Assembly: GCF_024707505.1 (NCBI RefSeq)
Contig: NZ_CP102604.1
Span: 1,364,001-1,428,000 of the forward strand
Direction: 5' to 3'
Length of the DNA: 64,000 nt
Origin: Pantoea sp. SOD02
GTDB lineage: Bacteria > Pseudomonadota > Gammaproteobacteria > Enterobacterales > Enterobacteriaceae
The translations under genes were made by a program, and so were the position numbers. Below the pieces are notes generated by a model. It saw nothing but the letters and a program-made list of their open reading frames with translations, did no database searches and was not told where the DNA came from. Every line of letters starts with the position of its first letter. Position 1 is the first letter of the stretch. Of this stretch, positions 56,032-64,000 are shown piece by piece.

Positions 56032-57303
56032 TCAGACTCCTTTTGCCAGCGCTGTCGCAGCCGCGACGCGCTTGATTTGTCCCATTAATAATGCGGTAAA
56101 CACCAGCACCAAGACGCTGGCCGTGGCGCCCATCATCCACATATTGCGATAGGCGAGGGCGGGCGGCAGCGTATCCTGCCAGTGGCCAATGATCGGGTAG
56201 ACGAATACATCCGGCAGAAAACCGATCACCGAGCAGATGCCGATGGTGGTGCCCAGAATTTGTTTTGGCGTATTCACTTCGCCGATGCAGGCAAAGTAGA
56301 GCCCGCGCGAGGCGTAGCAGGTAAAGGCCATCAACAGAATCAGGCCAATCGCCAGCACTAAACTCACCGGCTGCCGTGTGACCAGCCACAGCAGAATCAG
56401 CGTGGTGAAACTCACGAAAGCAAATACCTGAATCACGCGCGTTGGCGAACGCCAGCGGCTGTAGCTGGTGAGCATGCCGCCCATTGGACCACAAATGGCG
56501 CGAAACACTTTGTTGATGATGATGCCCATATAGCTGGCGGCGACCAGCGACATGCCGTAAATCTCGGAGAGATAGTTGGTGGAGTAGCTGAGAATGGCGT
56601 AAAGCGTATAGACGCCGAAGATGATCATGCTGCAATACCAGGTGGTGGGCATTTTCAGCACGCGTAGCGCATGCTTCAGACTAAAGGCAGATTGTGCCTC
56701 GTCGCCGCTCTGGGCAAAGCCATCGCTGACCAGAAACCAGCAGGCGATCCCCAGCGCAATATAGGTGCCGCTGTAAATCAGGATCACCGCTTTAAGACTG
56801 TTGGGATCGTCCGGATGAAAGCGTGAAAACACCCACACGGTAAACAGCGCCAGGCCCATCACGCCGACACCGCGCAGGCCTTCCATCCAGCCCATGATTT
56901 TGCCTTGCTCCTCACGTGTGCCGAGCAGCGATGCGGCTTTGATCGATACGGCCCACAGCAGCAAAATAGTGGTGATGGCGAAGGCAACCTGAATCAGCAA
57001 CATTGCCCACAGCGGCGGATAAGTTGCCATCATCATGCCCAATAAGCCGGTGGCGATCATCGCGCCGGACATCACTTTGCGGTGCGAGAATTTGTCAGAA
57101 ATGATGCCGCCAGGCGCGTAAAGTAAAATCGCTGTAATACCGAAGGTGCTCATAATGACACCAATTTCGGTATTGGAAAAACCCATAAATTTCGCCATGG
57201 GAATTTGATAGATATAGCGTAAATAGGCGAGATCGAAACTAATGCCCCCGCTGATGCTTATTACCGCCAGGGTTAGCCAGCGCGTGGTATTTTTAGCGTG
57301 CAT
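56032..57303 (-). CDS. MFS transporter (GlpT/UhpC-like organophosphate or sugar carrier family)
   Basis: A 423-residue 12-segment major facilitator carrier. GFSNTEIGVIMSTFGITAIL and PGGIISDKFSHRKVMSGAM belong to the first half. The helix-dense second half includes YSTNYLSEIYGMSLVAASYMG. Closest apparent relatives are carriers for polyols or organic acids. It is the first gene after the minus-strand leader terminator and probably imports the kinase substrate. Confidence 0.87.
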   Translation of the reverse strand: MHAKNTTRWLTLAVISISGGISFDLAYLRYIYQIPMAKFMGFSNTEIGVIMSTFGITAILLYAPGGIISDKFSHRKVMSGAMIATGLLGMMMATYPPLWAMLLIQVAFAITTILLLWAVSIKAASLLGTREEQGKIMGWMEGLRGVGVMGLALFTVWVFSRFHPDDPNSLKAVILIYSGTYIALGIACWFLVSDGFAQSGDEAQSAFSLKHALRVLKMPTTWYCSMIIFGVYTLYAILSYSTNYLSEIYGMSLVAASYMGIIINKVFRAICGPMGGMLTSYSRWRSPTRVIQVFAFVSFTTLILLWLVTRQPVSLVLAIGLILLMAFTCYASRGLYFACIGEVNTPKQILGTTIGICSVIGFLPDVFVYPIIGHWQDTLPPALAYRNMWMMGATASVLVLVFTALLMGQIKRVAAATALAKGV

Positions 57304-57325
57304 CTCAAATCCCCAAAATTAGAAA

Positions 57326-57379
57326 CAAAAAAAAGAGAAAAGCATCCTCTCCGCAATTGCGGAAAGTTACTTTTCTCTT
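57326..57379 (-). terminator. Leader terminator of the MFS-kinase operon (antitermination target)
   Basis: Minus-strand leader: a nine-base basal stem AGAGAAAAG/CTTTTCTCT (57370-57378 with 57334-57342), an internal loop with TAACTT on the 5' side, an upper stem CCGCAATTGCGG, and then a run of eight T. It lies between the promoter region and the MFS start 23 bases beyond. The basal stem and TAACTT loop are the same as in the opposite leader at 57611. Confidence 0.8.
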
Positions 57380-57430
57380 CGTCTCAGACAGTAACGGACG
57401 CCATTTTTAACACGCAGCCAGGAGTTTGCG

Positions 57431-57448
57431 TTGTGAAGAAAATCACAA
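57431..57448. promoter_or_regulatory. CRP site in the divergent MFS/SDR region
   Basis: TTGTGAAGAAAATCACAA contains TGTGA-N6-TCACA, a perfect CRP dyad, centred near 57439.5. It suits catabolite control of the minus-strand MFS-kinase operon. Confidence 0.78.
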
Positions 57449-57544
57449 AAGCCAGTTTCACTGTGCTCTCGGTTTTATCCTATTTAATTTGTGCGCAGTA
57501 AATTATATGGCGTGATTAGCGCATACTTTTGTTGCAATAACTTT

Positions 57545-57588
57545 TGTGATTACGATCGCTTTTTATTTTTAATTCGCCATGCTAGCGT
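57545..57588 (+). promoter_or_regulatory. Class II CRP-type promoter of the SDR-oxidase operon
   Basis: TGTGA-ttacga-TCGCT (57545-57560) is a weaker CRP site centred at 57552.5. An extended -10 TGCTAGCGT (57580-57588) lies downstream, predicting a start near 57595. The centre-to-start distance of about -42 is the class II spacing. Transcription would meet the leader terminator after about 16 bases. Confidence 0.55.
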
Positions 57589-57610
57589 AATTGGCAGTTA
57601 CTCGAGATTA

Positions 57611-57667
57611 GGAGAAAAGTAACTTCTTCGCTTCACCGCGAAGGAGCTTGCTTTTCTCCTTTTTTAT
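57611..57667 (+). terminator. Leader terminator of the SDR-oxidase operon (antitermination target)
   Basis: Plus-strand leader: basal stem GGAGAAAAG (57611-57619)/CTTTTCTCC (57651-57659), internal loop TAACTT on the 5' side and GGAGCTTG on the 3' side, upper stem CTTCGC/GCGAAG, then TTTTTTT. It lies 30 bp before the SDR gene. Sequence identity with the opposite leader is concentrated in the basal stem and internal loop, while the upper stem differs. Confidence 0.83.
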
Positions 57668-57696
57668 TGCCCGTTATTTAGCCAGGAGGTGAAATC

Positions 57697-58482
57697 ATGA
57701 CGACGGAAGCGCTGGAGAGTTTTTCTCTCGACTTCTTTGGGTTGCATGGCAAAAGCGCCATTGTCACCGGCGGCAACAGCGGTCTCGGCCAGGCCTTTGC
57801 CGTGGCGTTAGCCAAAGCGGGTGCCAACGTGTTTATTCCGGATCTGGCACCTGCCAATGCCGAAACGCGCCAACTGATTGAAAGCTGTGGCGTTCGGGCG
57901 GAGTTCATGCAAGCCGATATCACGCAAGCGGGCGAACCGGCACGCATTATTGCCGAATGTCTGGAACGCTTTGGTCGGCTGGATATTCTGGTGAATAACG
58001 CCGGAATCTGTAAGTTAAATGCGGTGCTGGAATTTGATCGACAGGATTGGGATCCGATGATTCAGGTGAATCTCACCGCAGCATTTGAAATGAGTCATCA
58101 GGCGGCAAAAATAATGGTGCCGCAAAAGTCGGGCAAGATAATTAATATTTGCTCGCTCTTCTCCTGGCTAGGAGGACAAGGATCGCCCGCCTATGCCGCC
58201 ACCAAACATGCGATTGCCGGTTTAACCAAAGCCTATTGTGACGAGTTAGGTCAACACAATATTCAGGTCAATGGCATTGCGCCGGGTTATTACGCGACGC
58301 CGATTACATTAAATACCCGTAGCAATCCTGAAACCAATCAACGCGTGCTGGATCATATTCCCGCTAATCGCTGGGGAAATACGCAGGATTTAATGGGCGC
58401 GATGGTCTATTTAGCCAGCCGCGCATCAGATTATGTTAACGGTCATTTGTTAGTCGTCGATGGCGGCTACCGCGTTCGCTAA
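57697..58482 (+). CDS. Short-chain dehydrogenase/reductase
   Basis: A 261-residue classical SDR, near 2-deoxygluconate/gluconate 5-dehydrogenases. TGGNSGLGQAFAVALAKAG (NAD-binding, residues 22-40), NNAG near 104, and the Ser...Tyr-x3-Lys set (SLFSWLGG, YAATK) are all intact. It should oxidise a secondary alcohol or reduce a ketone of a sugar derivative in the cytoplasm. The start follows a strong aggaggtg site after the leader terminator. Confidence 0.9.
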   Translation: MTTEALESFSLDFFGLHGKSAIVTGGNSGLGQAFAVALAKAGANVFIPDLAPANAETRQLIESCGVRAEFMQADITQAGEPARIIAECLERFGRLDILVNNAGICKLNAVLEFDRQDWDPMIQVNLTAAFEMSHQAAKIMVPQKSGKIINICSLFSWLGGQGSPAYAATKHAIAGLTKAYCDELGQHNIQVNGIAPGYYATPITLNTRSNPETNQRVLDHIPANRWGNTQDLMGAMVYLASRASDYVNGHLLVVDGGYRVR

Positions 58483-58499
58483 AAATTGAGGAATAAATT

Positions 58500-59951
58500 A
58501 TGACGCTTTCACGCGAAGCTATTGTTGAACAATTAAAAGAGATCGCCGGTCCGCAGCAGGTGATTACCGATGAAGCAGAATTAAAGCGCAGCAGCCACGA
58601 TCGGTTCCGTAAATATGCCGATATTCACGGCGTGTATACTATGCCCATTCCGGCAGCGGTGGTGAAATTACAAAACACCCAGCAGGTTTCCGAGGTGCTG
58701 GCCTTAATGAATCGCCACCAGATTAACGGCGTGCCGCGTACCGGCGCATCGGCCACCGAAGGCGGGCTGGAAACCGCTGCGCCGAATTCGGTGGTGCTGG
58801 ATGGTTCTGGCATGAATAAGGTCATTAACATCGATATCGAGAACATGCAGGTTACCGCGCAGTGTGGCGTAACGCTGGAAGTGCTGGAAAATCAGCTGCG
58901 CGCCCAGGGTTACACCACCGGCCATTCACCGCAGTCGAAGCCGTTAGCGCAGATGGGCGGCTTGGTCGCCACGCGCAGTATCGGCCAGTTCTCCACGCTG
59001 TATGGCGCCATCGAAGATATGGTGGTAGGACTGGAAGCGGTGTTCCCGAACGGTGACATCACCCGCATCAAAAACGTTCCGCGTCGTGCGGCAGGTCCGG
59101 ATATTCGCCATGTGATTATCGGTAACGAAGGTGCGCTCTGTTACATCACCGAAGTCACGGTGAAAATGTTTAAATATCAGCCAGAAAATAACCGTTTTTA
59201 TGGCTATCTGCTTGATTCGATGAAAACCGGCTTCGCCATCCTGCGTGAAGTGATGGTTGATGGTTATCGCCCGTCGATTGCGCGTCTCTACGATCCTGAG
59301 GATGCTAATCAGCACTTCAGTCACTTCTCGAAAGGCAAATGCGTACTGATTTTCATGGCGGAAGGGACGCGCGGGATCAGCGAAGCCACCGGGAAAGGCA
59401 TTGAGGCGATTGTGGCGCAGCACCGCGAGTGTCAGCCGGTTGACAATAAGCTGATCCAAAACTGGTTCGAAAACCTTAATTGGGGACCGGAGAAAGTGCA
59501 GGCCGAGCGCGACTTTATTATGCGCACCGGCAACATGGGCTTCACCACCGAAGTGTCGGGCGACTGGTCAACCATTAATGCCATCTACGAAAACGTGCTG
59601 AAGCGCATTCGCAACGAATTTCCGCATGCGCAAGACATCACCATGCTCGGCGGACACTCGTCGCACAGCTACATCAACGGCACCAATATGTATTTCGTGT
59701 ATGACTACAACGTGGTGGATTGCCGCCCGGAAGAGGAGATGGCGAAATACCATGTGCCGCTTAACGGCATGATTGTGGAAGAGACGCTGAAGCTGGGCGG
59801 TTCGATGGTACATCACCACGGCATTGGGAAGCATCGCGTGCAGTGGGCGCAACAGGAGCACGGCAGCGCCTGGCCGATTTTACAGGCGCTGAAGACCGCG
59901 TTTGATCCGCATGGGATTATGAATAAAGGCACCATTTTCCCGCAAGAGTAG
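58500..59951 (+). CDS. FAD-binding oxidase/dehydrogenase (VAO/AGPS-like)
   Basis: A 483-residue flavoprotein of the vanillyl-alcohol oxidase fold. FAD-binding stretches are PRTGASATEGGLETAAPNSV (near 80), VQSKPLAQMGG-type SPQSKPLAQMGGLVA and IIGNEGALCYITEVTVK. The C-terminal GGSMVHHHGIGKHR resembles the His-rich loop of alkyl-DHAP synthase. Possible roles are oxidation of a phosphorylated polyol or of an aromatic alcohol. It is the second gene of the plus-strand operon, 17 bp after the SDR gene. The pairing with kinase, SDR and GlpP-like protein favours a glycerol-phosphate-like intermediate. Confidence 0.82.
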   Translation: MTLSREAIVEQLKEIAGPQQVITDEAELKRSSHDRFRKYADIHGVYTMPIPAAVVKLQNTQQVSEVLALMNRHQINGVPRTGASATEGGLETAAPNSVVLDGSGMNKVINIDIENMQVTAQCGVTLEVLENQLRAQGYTTGHSPQSKPLAQMGGLVATRSIGQFSTLYGAIEDMVVGLEAVFPNGDITRIKNVPRRAAGPDIRHVIIGNEGALCYITEVTVKMFKYQPENNRFYGYLLDSMKTGFAILREVMVDGYRPSIARLYDPEDANQHFSHFSKGKCVLIFMAEGTRGISEATGKGIEAIVAQHRECQPVDNKLIQNWFENLNWGPEKVQAERDFIMRTGNMGFTTEVSGDWSTINAIYENVLKRIRNEFPHAQDITMLGGHSSHSYINGTNMYFVYDYNVVDCRPEEEMAKYHVPLNGMIVEETLKLGGSMVHHHGIGKHRVQWAQQEHGSAWPILQALKTAFDPHGIMNKGTIFPQE

Positions 59952-59966
59952 TGCTGCTCGTTACCA

Positions 59967-60012
59967 GGTCGCCATGAATGGCGACCCTACGGGGCGCGCA
60001 GGGATGCGCGCG
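59967..60012. repeat. Dispersed palindromic repeat with a diverged partner
   Basis: GGTCGCCAT-ga-ATGGCGACC with CCCTAC (59967-59990), followed at once by a diverged inverted half GGGCGCGCA-gggA-TGCGCGCG (59991-60012), whose arms still pair. It ends at the moeB stop. Confidence 0.75.
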
Positions 60013-60765
60013 TTATTTACCACACACTTCGCAGTGCGCGTCTTGCGCCACCTTCATCGTGCGGAATTCCGCGCTCATCGCGTCGTACATCAATAAGCGC
60101 GCGCTAGCGGGTTGACCGAAAGCCGTCAGCACTTTTAAGGTTTCTATCGCCTGCATCGCGCCAACCACGCCAACCAGCGGTGCCATCACGCCCGCTTCGA
60201 CACAACTTAACACCTGATCGCCAAACAAACGGCTGATGCAGCGATAACACGGCTCGCCGGGCTGCCAGGTGAAGACGCTGAGCTGGCCTTCCATGCGAAT
60301 CGCTGCGCCGGAGATCAGTGGCACCTTGTGCTGAAAACAGAGACGATTGATCTGCTCGCGGGTATCGACGTTATCGGTGCAATCCACCACCGCGTCGTGA
60401 CGTGCAATCAATGCGCTGAGCTGCGCGTCGTCCAGCTGTGCATCAATTGGCTCCAACTGACAATGCGGATTAATTGCGGCTAACTGCTGCTGCGCCGAGG
60501 CGACTTTTGCCATGCCAATCTTCGCATCGCTGTGCAGGATCTGGCGCTGCAGATTGCTCAGGCTAACGGTATCGAAATCGAGCAAGGTGAGATGCCCCAC
60601 GCCCGCCGATGCCAGATAGGGCGCTGCTGCACAGCCGAGTCCGCCGAGGCCGATCACCAACACGCGTGATGCTTTCAGCTTCTCCTGGCCATCAAAATCA
60701 AAACCGCGCAGTACGATCTGGCGGTTATAGCGCAGCATCTCTTCATCGCTCAACTCAACGCTCAT
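60013..60765 (-). CDS. moeB: Molybdopterin-synthase adenylyltransferase MoeB
   Basis: A 250-residue E1-like adenylyltransferase that activates MoaD. The ATP-binding stretch is VIGLGGLGCAAAPYLASAGVG near residue 36. Zinc cysteines occur as CYRC (near 176) and CEVC at the C terminus. Its start overlaps the moeA stop by one base (TAATG). Confidence 0.95.
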   Translation of the reverse strand: MSVELSDEEMLRYNRQIVLRGFDFDGQEKLKASRVLVIGLGGLGCAAAPYLASAGVGHLTLLDFDTVSLSNLQRQILHSDAKIGMAKVASAQQQLAAINPHCQLEPIDAQLDDAQLSALIARHDAVVDCTDNVDTREQINRLCFQHKVPLISGAAIRMEGQLSVFTWQPGEPCYRCISRLFGDQVLSCVEAGVMAPLVGVVGAMQAIETLKVLTAFGQPASARLLMYDAMSAEFRTMKVAQDAHCEVCGK

Positions 60766-62006
60766 TAGCCCTCCAGCAGCGTATTAAAGGCTTCGATCTC
60801 CACCCATTCGCCGGGTTCGACATCGCCACGATCGCGCTCGAGCACCACAAAGCAGTTGGCGAGCGCAAACGAGCTGAACACATGCGAACCTTGCGCACCG
60901 GTGCTGCGGACTTCCAGCACGCCATCATCACCGCGGCTGAGAATCGCACGCTGGAAGTCGAGACGCCCCGGCGATTTCTTCAAACGCTGGGTGGCGCGTG
61001 CGCGTTGGCGCAGCGGCATGATGCGCGTGGTTTGCCCGGTTAAGGTGGCCAGCAGCGGCTGGACTAATTGATAGAAGGTCACCGCCGCAGAAACCGGATT
61101 GCCCGGTAAACCGCAGAACCAGCTGTTTGCCAGACGCCCAAAAGCAAAAGGTTTACCCGGCTTAATCGCCAGTTTCCAGAAGGTGATAGCGCCAAGCTCT
61201 TCCAGCATCGCACGCGTGAAGTCGGCCTCGCCAACCGACACGCCGCCGGTGCTGATCACCACATCAGCCTGACGATCGGCTTCGGTAAAGGCGGTACGCA
61301 GCGCCACCTGATCGTCGGCAATGACGCCAAGATCAATCACTTCGCAGCCGAGCTTGTCGAGCATTAACGCCACGGTAAAGCGGTTGGTGTCGTAAATCTG
61401 GCCTTCCGCCAGCGGCTGGCCGACCGCTTGCAGTTCATCTCCGGTGGAGAAAATTGCCACACGCAGTTTGCGCAGCACGCTCACTTCAGCAATGCCCAGC
61501 GACGCCAGCAGCGGCAGCTCGGCCGCGCCGAGACGCACACCGGCGTCCAGCACCTGTTTGCCCGCCTGAATGTCTTCGCCGATGCGACGAATGTTCTGCG
61601 CGGCCTGCACCGGCGCGGTAATCACAATGCCGCCGTCGCGCTGCTCCGTTTGCTCCTGCATCACCACGGCATCACAACCGGCCGGGATTGGCGCGCCGGT
61701 CATGATGCGGATCACGCTGCCCGCTGGCCAGGCACCGTTAAACGGCGCGCCAGCAAACGCTTTACCGGCCACCGGTAACACGCGGTCAGGCGCGATATCG
61801 GCCAAACGCAGCGCGTAACCGTCCATCGCCGAGTTATCAAACGAGGGCACATCGAGCGGCGAGTTAATGGGTTTCGCGGTGATACGTCCGGCGGCTTCAA
61901 ACAGCGAGACGTTAAGCGAATCGCTGATCGGCGTCAGCTGTAGCAGCATCTTTTGCTGCGCGTCTTCGAGGGAGATTAATCCTGCGGTAAAAGGTTCCAT
62001 GTCCAT
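60765..62006 (-). CDS. moeA: Molybdopterin molybdenumtransferase MoeA
   Basis: A 413-residue enzyme inserting molybdate into adenylated molybdopterin. Blocks [19 protein letters not shown] near 53, [12 protein letters not shown] near 250 and [13 protein letters not shown] near 300 are characteristic. Another ATG lies two codons in (62000) and could be the true start. moeAB next to iaaA-gsi is the E. coli arrangement. Confidence 0.95.
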   Translation of the reverse strand: MDMEPFTAGLISLEDAQQKMLLQLTPISDSLNVSLFEAAGRITAKPINSPLDVPSFDNSAMDGYALRLADIAPDRVLPVAGKAFAGAPFNGAWPAGSVIRIMTGAPIPAGCDAVVMQEQTEQRDGGIVITAPVQAAQNIRRIGEDIQAGKQVLDAGVRLGAAELPLLASLGIAEVSVLRKLRVAIFSTGDELQAVGQPLAEGQIYDTNRFTVALMLDKLGCEVIDLGVIADDQVALRTAFTEADRQADVVISTGGVSVGEADFTRAMLEELGAITFWKLAIKPGKPFAFGRLANSWFCGLPGNPVSAAVTFYQLVQPLLATLTGQTTRIMPLRQRARATQRLKKSPGRLDFQRAILSRGDDGVLEVRSTGAQGSHVFSSFALANCFVVLERDRGDVEPGEWVEIEAFNTLLEG

Positions 62007-62114
62007 CTCTGCCTGGTTAATTTCAGATGCGGTCTATTATGGGTAATGCGTGGCCGTTAAGCGAGAGTTGGTGGTCAGGAAGGGGTATTTCACGTTACGG
62101 CTTATTGAATTTTC

Positions 62115-62180
62115 GGTCACCATAAATGGCGACCCTACAATATTGCGCGTGTATTAGTAGGGTCGCCATTTATGGCGACC
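62115..62180. repeat. Pair of dispersed palindromic repeats between moeA and iaaA
   Basis: GGTCACCAT-aa-ATGGCGACC with CCCTAC (62115-62138; one unpaired base in the left arm) and the inverted form GTAGGG-GGTCGCCAT-tt-ATGGCGACC (62157-62180). This is the only locus in the window lying between two gene starts. The rest of the 349-bp gap should hold both promoters; I could not fix them. Confidence 0.85.
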
Positions 62181-62355
62181 GGAAAAACCACTCACAACCA
62201 AAAAAGCATAATCCACAATAAAAGGTTATGACCGCGCAGGCAGTTTCTGCTTTACAAGATGAGGGTGCCTTTCTATAGTCGAAAATTGCCAAAAAAAGAT
62301 GAAAACCATTCTAAATCAGTGTTTTTGGTTCTGATTCCTTCACAGGGTACCGGTT

Positions 62356-63321
62356 ATGGCTAAAGCAGTTATCGCAATTCACGGCGGTGCGGGCGCGATT
62401 ACGCGTGCGGCAATGAGCGCCGAAAAAGAGCAGCACTATCGTCAGCAACTCAGCGCAATCGTTACCGCCGGCCAGCAAATTCTGGCCGCCGGCGGCAGTG
62501 CGCTGGATGCCGTTACCGAGGCCGTGCGCCTGCTGGAAGAGTGTCCGCTGTTTAACGCAGGCAAGGGCGCGGTATTCACTCATCAGGGCACGCATGAACT
62601 CGATGCCAGCATTATGGATGGCCGCACGCTGGACGTCGGCGCGGTCGCGGGCGTCAGCCACATCCGCAATCCGATTCTGGCGGCGCGTAAAGTGCTGGAA
62701 AACAGTCCGCACGTGCTGTTTATCGGTGCGGGCGCAGAAGCCTTTGCCGCCGAGCAAGGCTTAGCGCCGGTCGAGGCAGATTTCTTCTCCACGCCGGAAC
62801 GCTGGGAACAGCTGCAGCGCGCGCTGCACAGCCAGCAGATGGTGCTGGACCACGACGGTGAAGCAAACAGTCACAGCAACGATCCGCTGGACCCGGATCG
62901 CAAATTCGGCACTGTCGGTGCGGTGGCGCTCGATCTTCAGGGTAATCTGGCGGCCGCCACCTCAACCGGCGGCATGACCAACAAACAGGCCGGACGCGTG
63001 GGCGATTCACCGTTGGTCGGCGCGGGCTGCTACGCCAGCAACGACACAGTGGCGGTTTCCTGTACCGGCACCGGCGAAGTGTTTATCCGTACGCTAGCCG
63101 CCTATGACGTAGCGGCGCAGATGCATTACGCCGGACGCTCGCTGCAACAGGCCACTGCCAACGTCATTCATGACAAAGTGCAGGAGCTTGAGGGTAGCGG
63201 CGGGCTGATTGCGATTGACGCCGCAGGCAATGTGGCGCTGCCGTTTAACAGCGAAGGCATGTATCGCGGATTCGCCTATGTGGATGGCGACGTTGAGGTA
63301 GCGATTTACCGCGACAGCTAA
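62356..63321 (+). CDS. iaaA: Isoaspartyl peptidase / L-asparaginase IaaA
   Basis: A 321-residue Ntn-hydrolase made as a precursor that cuts itself before a Thr, here in KFGTVGAVAL (Thr near residue 186), to give two subunits. IHGGAGAITRAAMS at the start, MDGRTLDVGAVAGV and GGMTNKQAGRVGDSPLVGAG are family blocks. It hydrolyses beta-aspartyl dipeptides and asparagine. It is followed nine bases later by gsiA, as in E. coli. Confidence 0.96.
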   Translation: MAKAVIAIHGGAGAITRAAMSAEKEQHYRQQLSAIVTAGQQILAAGGSALDAVTEAVRLLEECPLFNAGKGAVFTHQGTHELDASIMDGRTLDVGAVAGVSHIRNPILAARKVLENSPHVLFIGAGAEAFAAEQGLAPVEADFFSTPERWEQLQRALHSQQMVLDHDGEANSHSNDPLDPDRKFGTVGAVALDLQGNLAAATSTGGMTNKQAGRVGDSPLVGAGCYASNDTVAVSCTGTGEVFIRTLAAYDVAAQMHYAGRSLQQATANVIHDKVQELEGSGGLIAIDAAGNVALPFNSEGMYRGFAYVDGDVEVAIYRDS

Positions 63322-63330
63322 GGAGCAGGC

Positions 63331-64000
63331 ATGACGGACCAACAGCTGCAGTTTGCGCCGGAGCAGGTTCTGGCGGTGCGCGATCTTAACGTGCGCTTTG
63401 AGCATGAAGGGCGCATTACCGAAGCGGTACGCAACCTGTCGCTCGACCTGCATCGCGGTGAAACGTTGGCGCTGGTGGGCGAATCGGGCTCGGGAAAATC
63501 TGTCACCTCGCTGGCGCTGATGCGTTTGATTCAGCAGGCCGGCGGCGAGGTGAGCGGTGAAATCCAGCTGCGTCGTCGCAATGGCGAGGTGCTGGATGTG
63601 ATGCGCGCGTCGAACGGTCAGATGCGCAAAGTGCGCGGCGCCGATATGGCGATGATTTTTCAGGAGCCGATGACCTCGCTCAATCCGGTATTCACCGTTG
63701 GCGAGCAGATTGCGGAATCCATCCGTCTGCATCAGGGCAAAAGTCATCAGCAGGCGTTGGCGGAAGCGCGGCGCATGCTCGATCTGGTGCGCATTCCCGA
63801 AGCAAACAACGTGTTATCACGCTATCCGCATCAACTCTCAGGCGGCATGCGTCAGCGCGTGATGATTGCCATGGCGCTGTCGTGCAAACCGGCGCTGCTG
63901 ATTGCCGATGAACCCACCACCGCACTCGACGTCACCATTCAGGCGCAAATTCTGCAATTGATCCGCGTGCTGCAAAAAGAGATGCAGATGGGGGTGATTT
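63331..64000 (+). CDS. gsiA: Glutathione ABC importer ATP-binding protein GsiA (5' part)
   Basis: The first 223 codons of an oligopeptide-type ABC ATPase; the gene runs off the right edge. Walker [16 protein letters not shown] (near 50), the signature [15 protein letters not shown] (near 168) and Walker [15 protein letters not shown] are present. E. coli GsiA has two such domains in about 620 residues, so only the first is seen. It powers import of glutathione. The start ATG 63331 follows aaggagcag directly after iaaA. Confidence 0.92.
   Translation, partial: MTDQQLQFAPEQVLAVRDLNVRFEHEGRITEAVRNLSLDLHRGETLALVGESGSGKSVTSLALMRLIQQAGGEVSGEIQLRRRNGEVLDVMRASNGQMRKVRGADMAMIFQEPMTSLNPVFTVGEQIAESIRLHQGKSHQQALAEARRMLDLVRIPEANNVLSRYPHQLSGGMRQRVMIAMALSCKPALLIADEPTTALDVTIQAQILQLIRVLQKEMQMGVI

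Noticed and set aside
57298..57501. 67-residue open frame in the MFS/SDR intergenic region
   Set aside because: It overlaps the leader terminator and CRP site and has no family likeness; the regulatory reading explains the DNA better.

Overview
The window reads as a chromosomal segment of an enterobacterium close to Pantoea/Erwinia (Erwiniaceae). The backbone genes and their order match the Escherichia coli dinG-ybiB ... rlmF-ybiO-glnQPH-dps-rhtA-ompX-mntS-mntR-ybiR ... ybiT ... moeB-moeA-iaaA-gsiA segment. Three catabolic blocks and one efflux/H-NS block are present in addition to that backbone. The genus is an inference from gene order and protein character; no database was searched. I saw no rRNA, tRNA, IS element, phage or CRISPR array.

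Layout. (1) 1-11901: a catabolic island bounded by two paralogous LysR regulators. It holds an ArgH-family lyase of actinobacterial appearance, a polar amino-acid type ABC transporter, two polysaccharide-deacetylase/PuuE-family proteins, an MmgE/PrpD protein, an HcxA/GldA-type dehydrogenase and a guanidino-acid ureohydrolase. A 129-bp tandem array lies in the middle. (2) 11915-15114: SOS-regulated dinG, then ybiB. (3) 15171-29776: an M20 amidohydrolase and a complete five-step histidine utilisation regulon (hutU, hutH, hutC, hutD, hutF, hutI, hutG). A separate operon of four ABC transporter genes ends in a second hutH-like gene that lacks the MIO-forming Ala-Ser-Gly. Six HutC-like operators and two near-identical sigma-54 promoter modules tie the two hut halves together. 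(4) 29857-41207: flavin reductase, rlmF, ybiO, glnHPQ, dps, rhtA, ompX, an mntS-like small gene, mntR, ybiR. (5) 41323-46417: an EmrA/EmrB/outer-membrane-factor efflux operon and an H-NS paralogue. (6) 46553-59951: ybiT, then an operon with a formaldehyde-activating-enzyme (Fae) homologue, an MFS carrier, an aldo/keto reductase and an aldehyde dehydrogenase. Next come a LysR gene and a GlpP-type antiterminator gene, and a divergent pair of operons (kinase plus carrier; SDR plus FAD oxidase). Each of those two operons carries a leader terminator with the same conserved internal loop. (7) 60013-64000: moeB, moeA, iaaA and the start of gsiA.

How the parts work together. Nitrogen-source use is a theme: glnHPQ and both hut operons show sigma-54 promoters with NtrC-like sites, and HutC adds substrate control. 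The MIO-less HutH paralogue suggests a histidine derivative with a better leaving group than ammonia, such as hercynine or ergothioneine, feeding the hut pathway. The GlpP-like protein together with two matching leader terminators suggests a processive antitermination circuit for an unknown polyol.

A short palindrome (GGTCGCCAT nn ATGGCGACC, flanked by CCCTAC) is scattered between genes at ten loci, about 22 copies in all. It lies mostly just after stop codons, and its arms covary.
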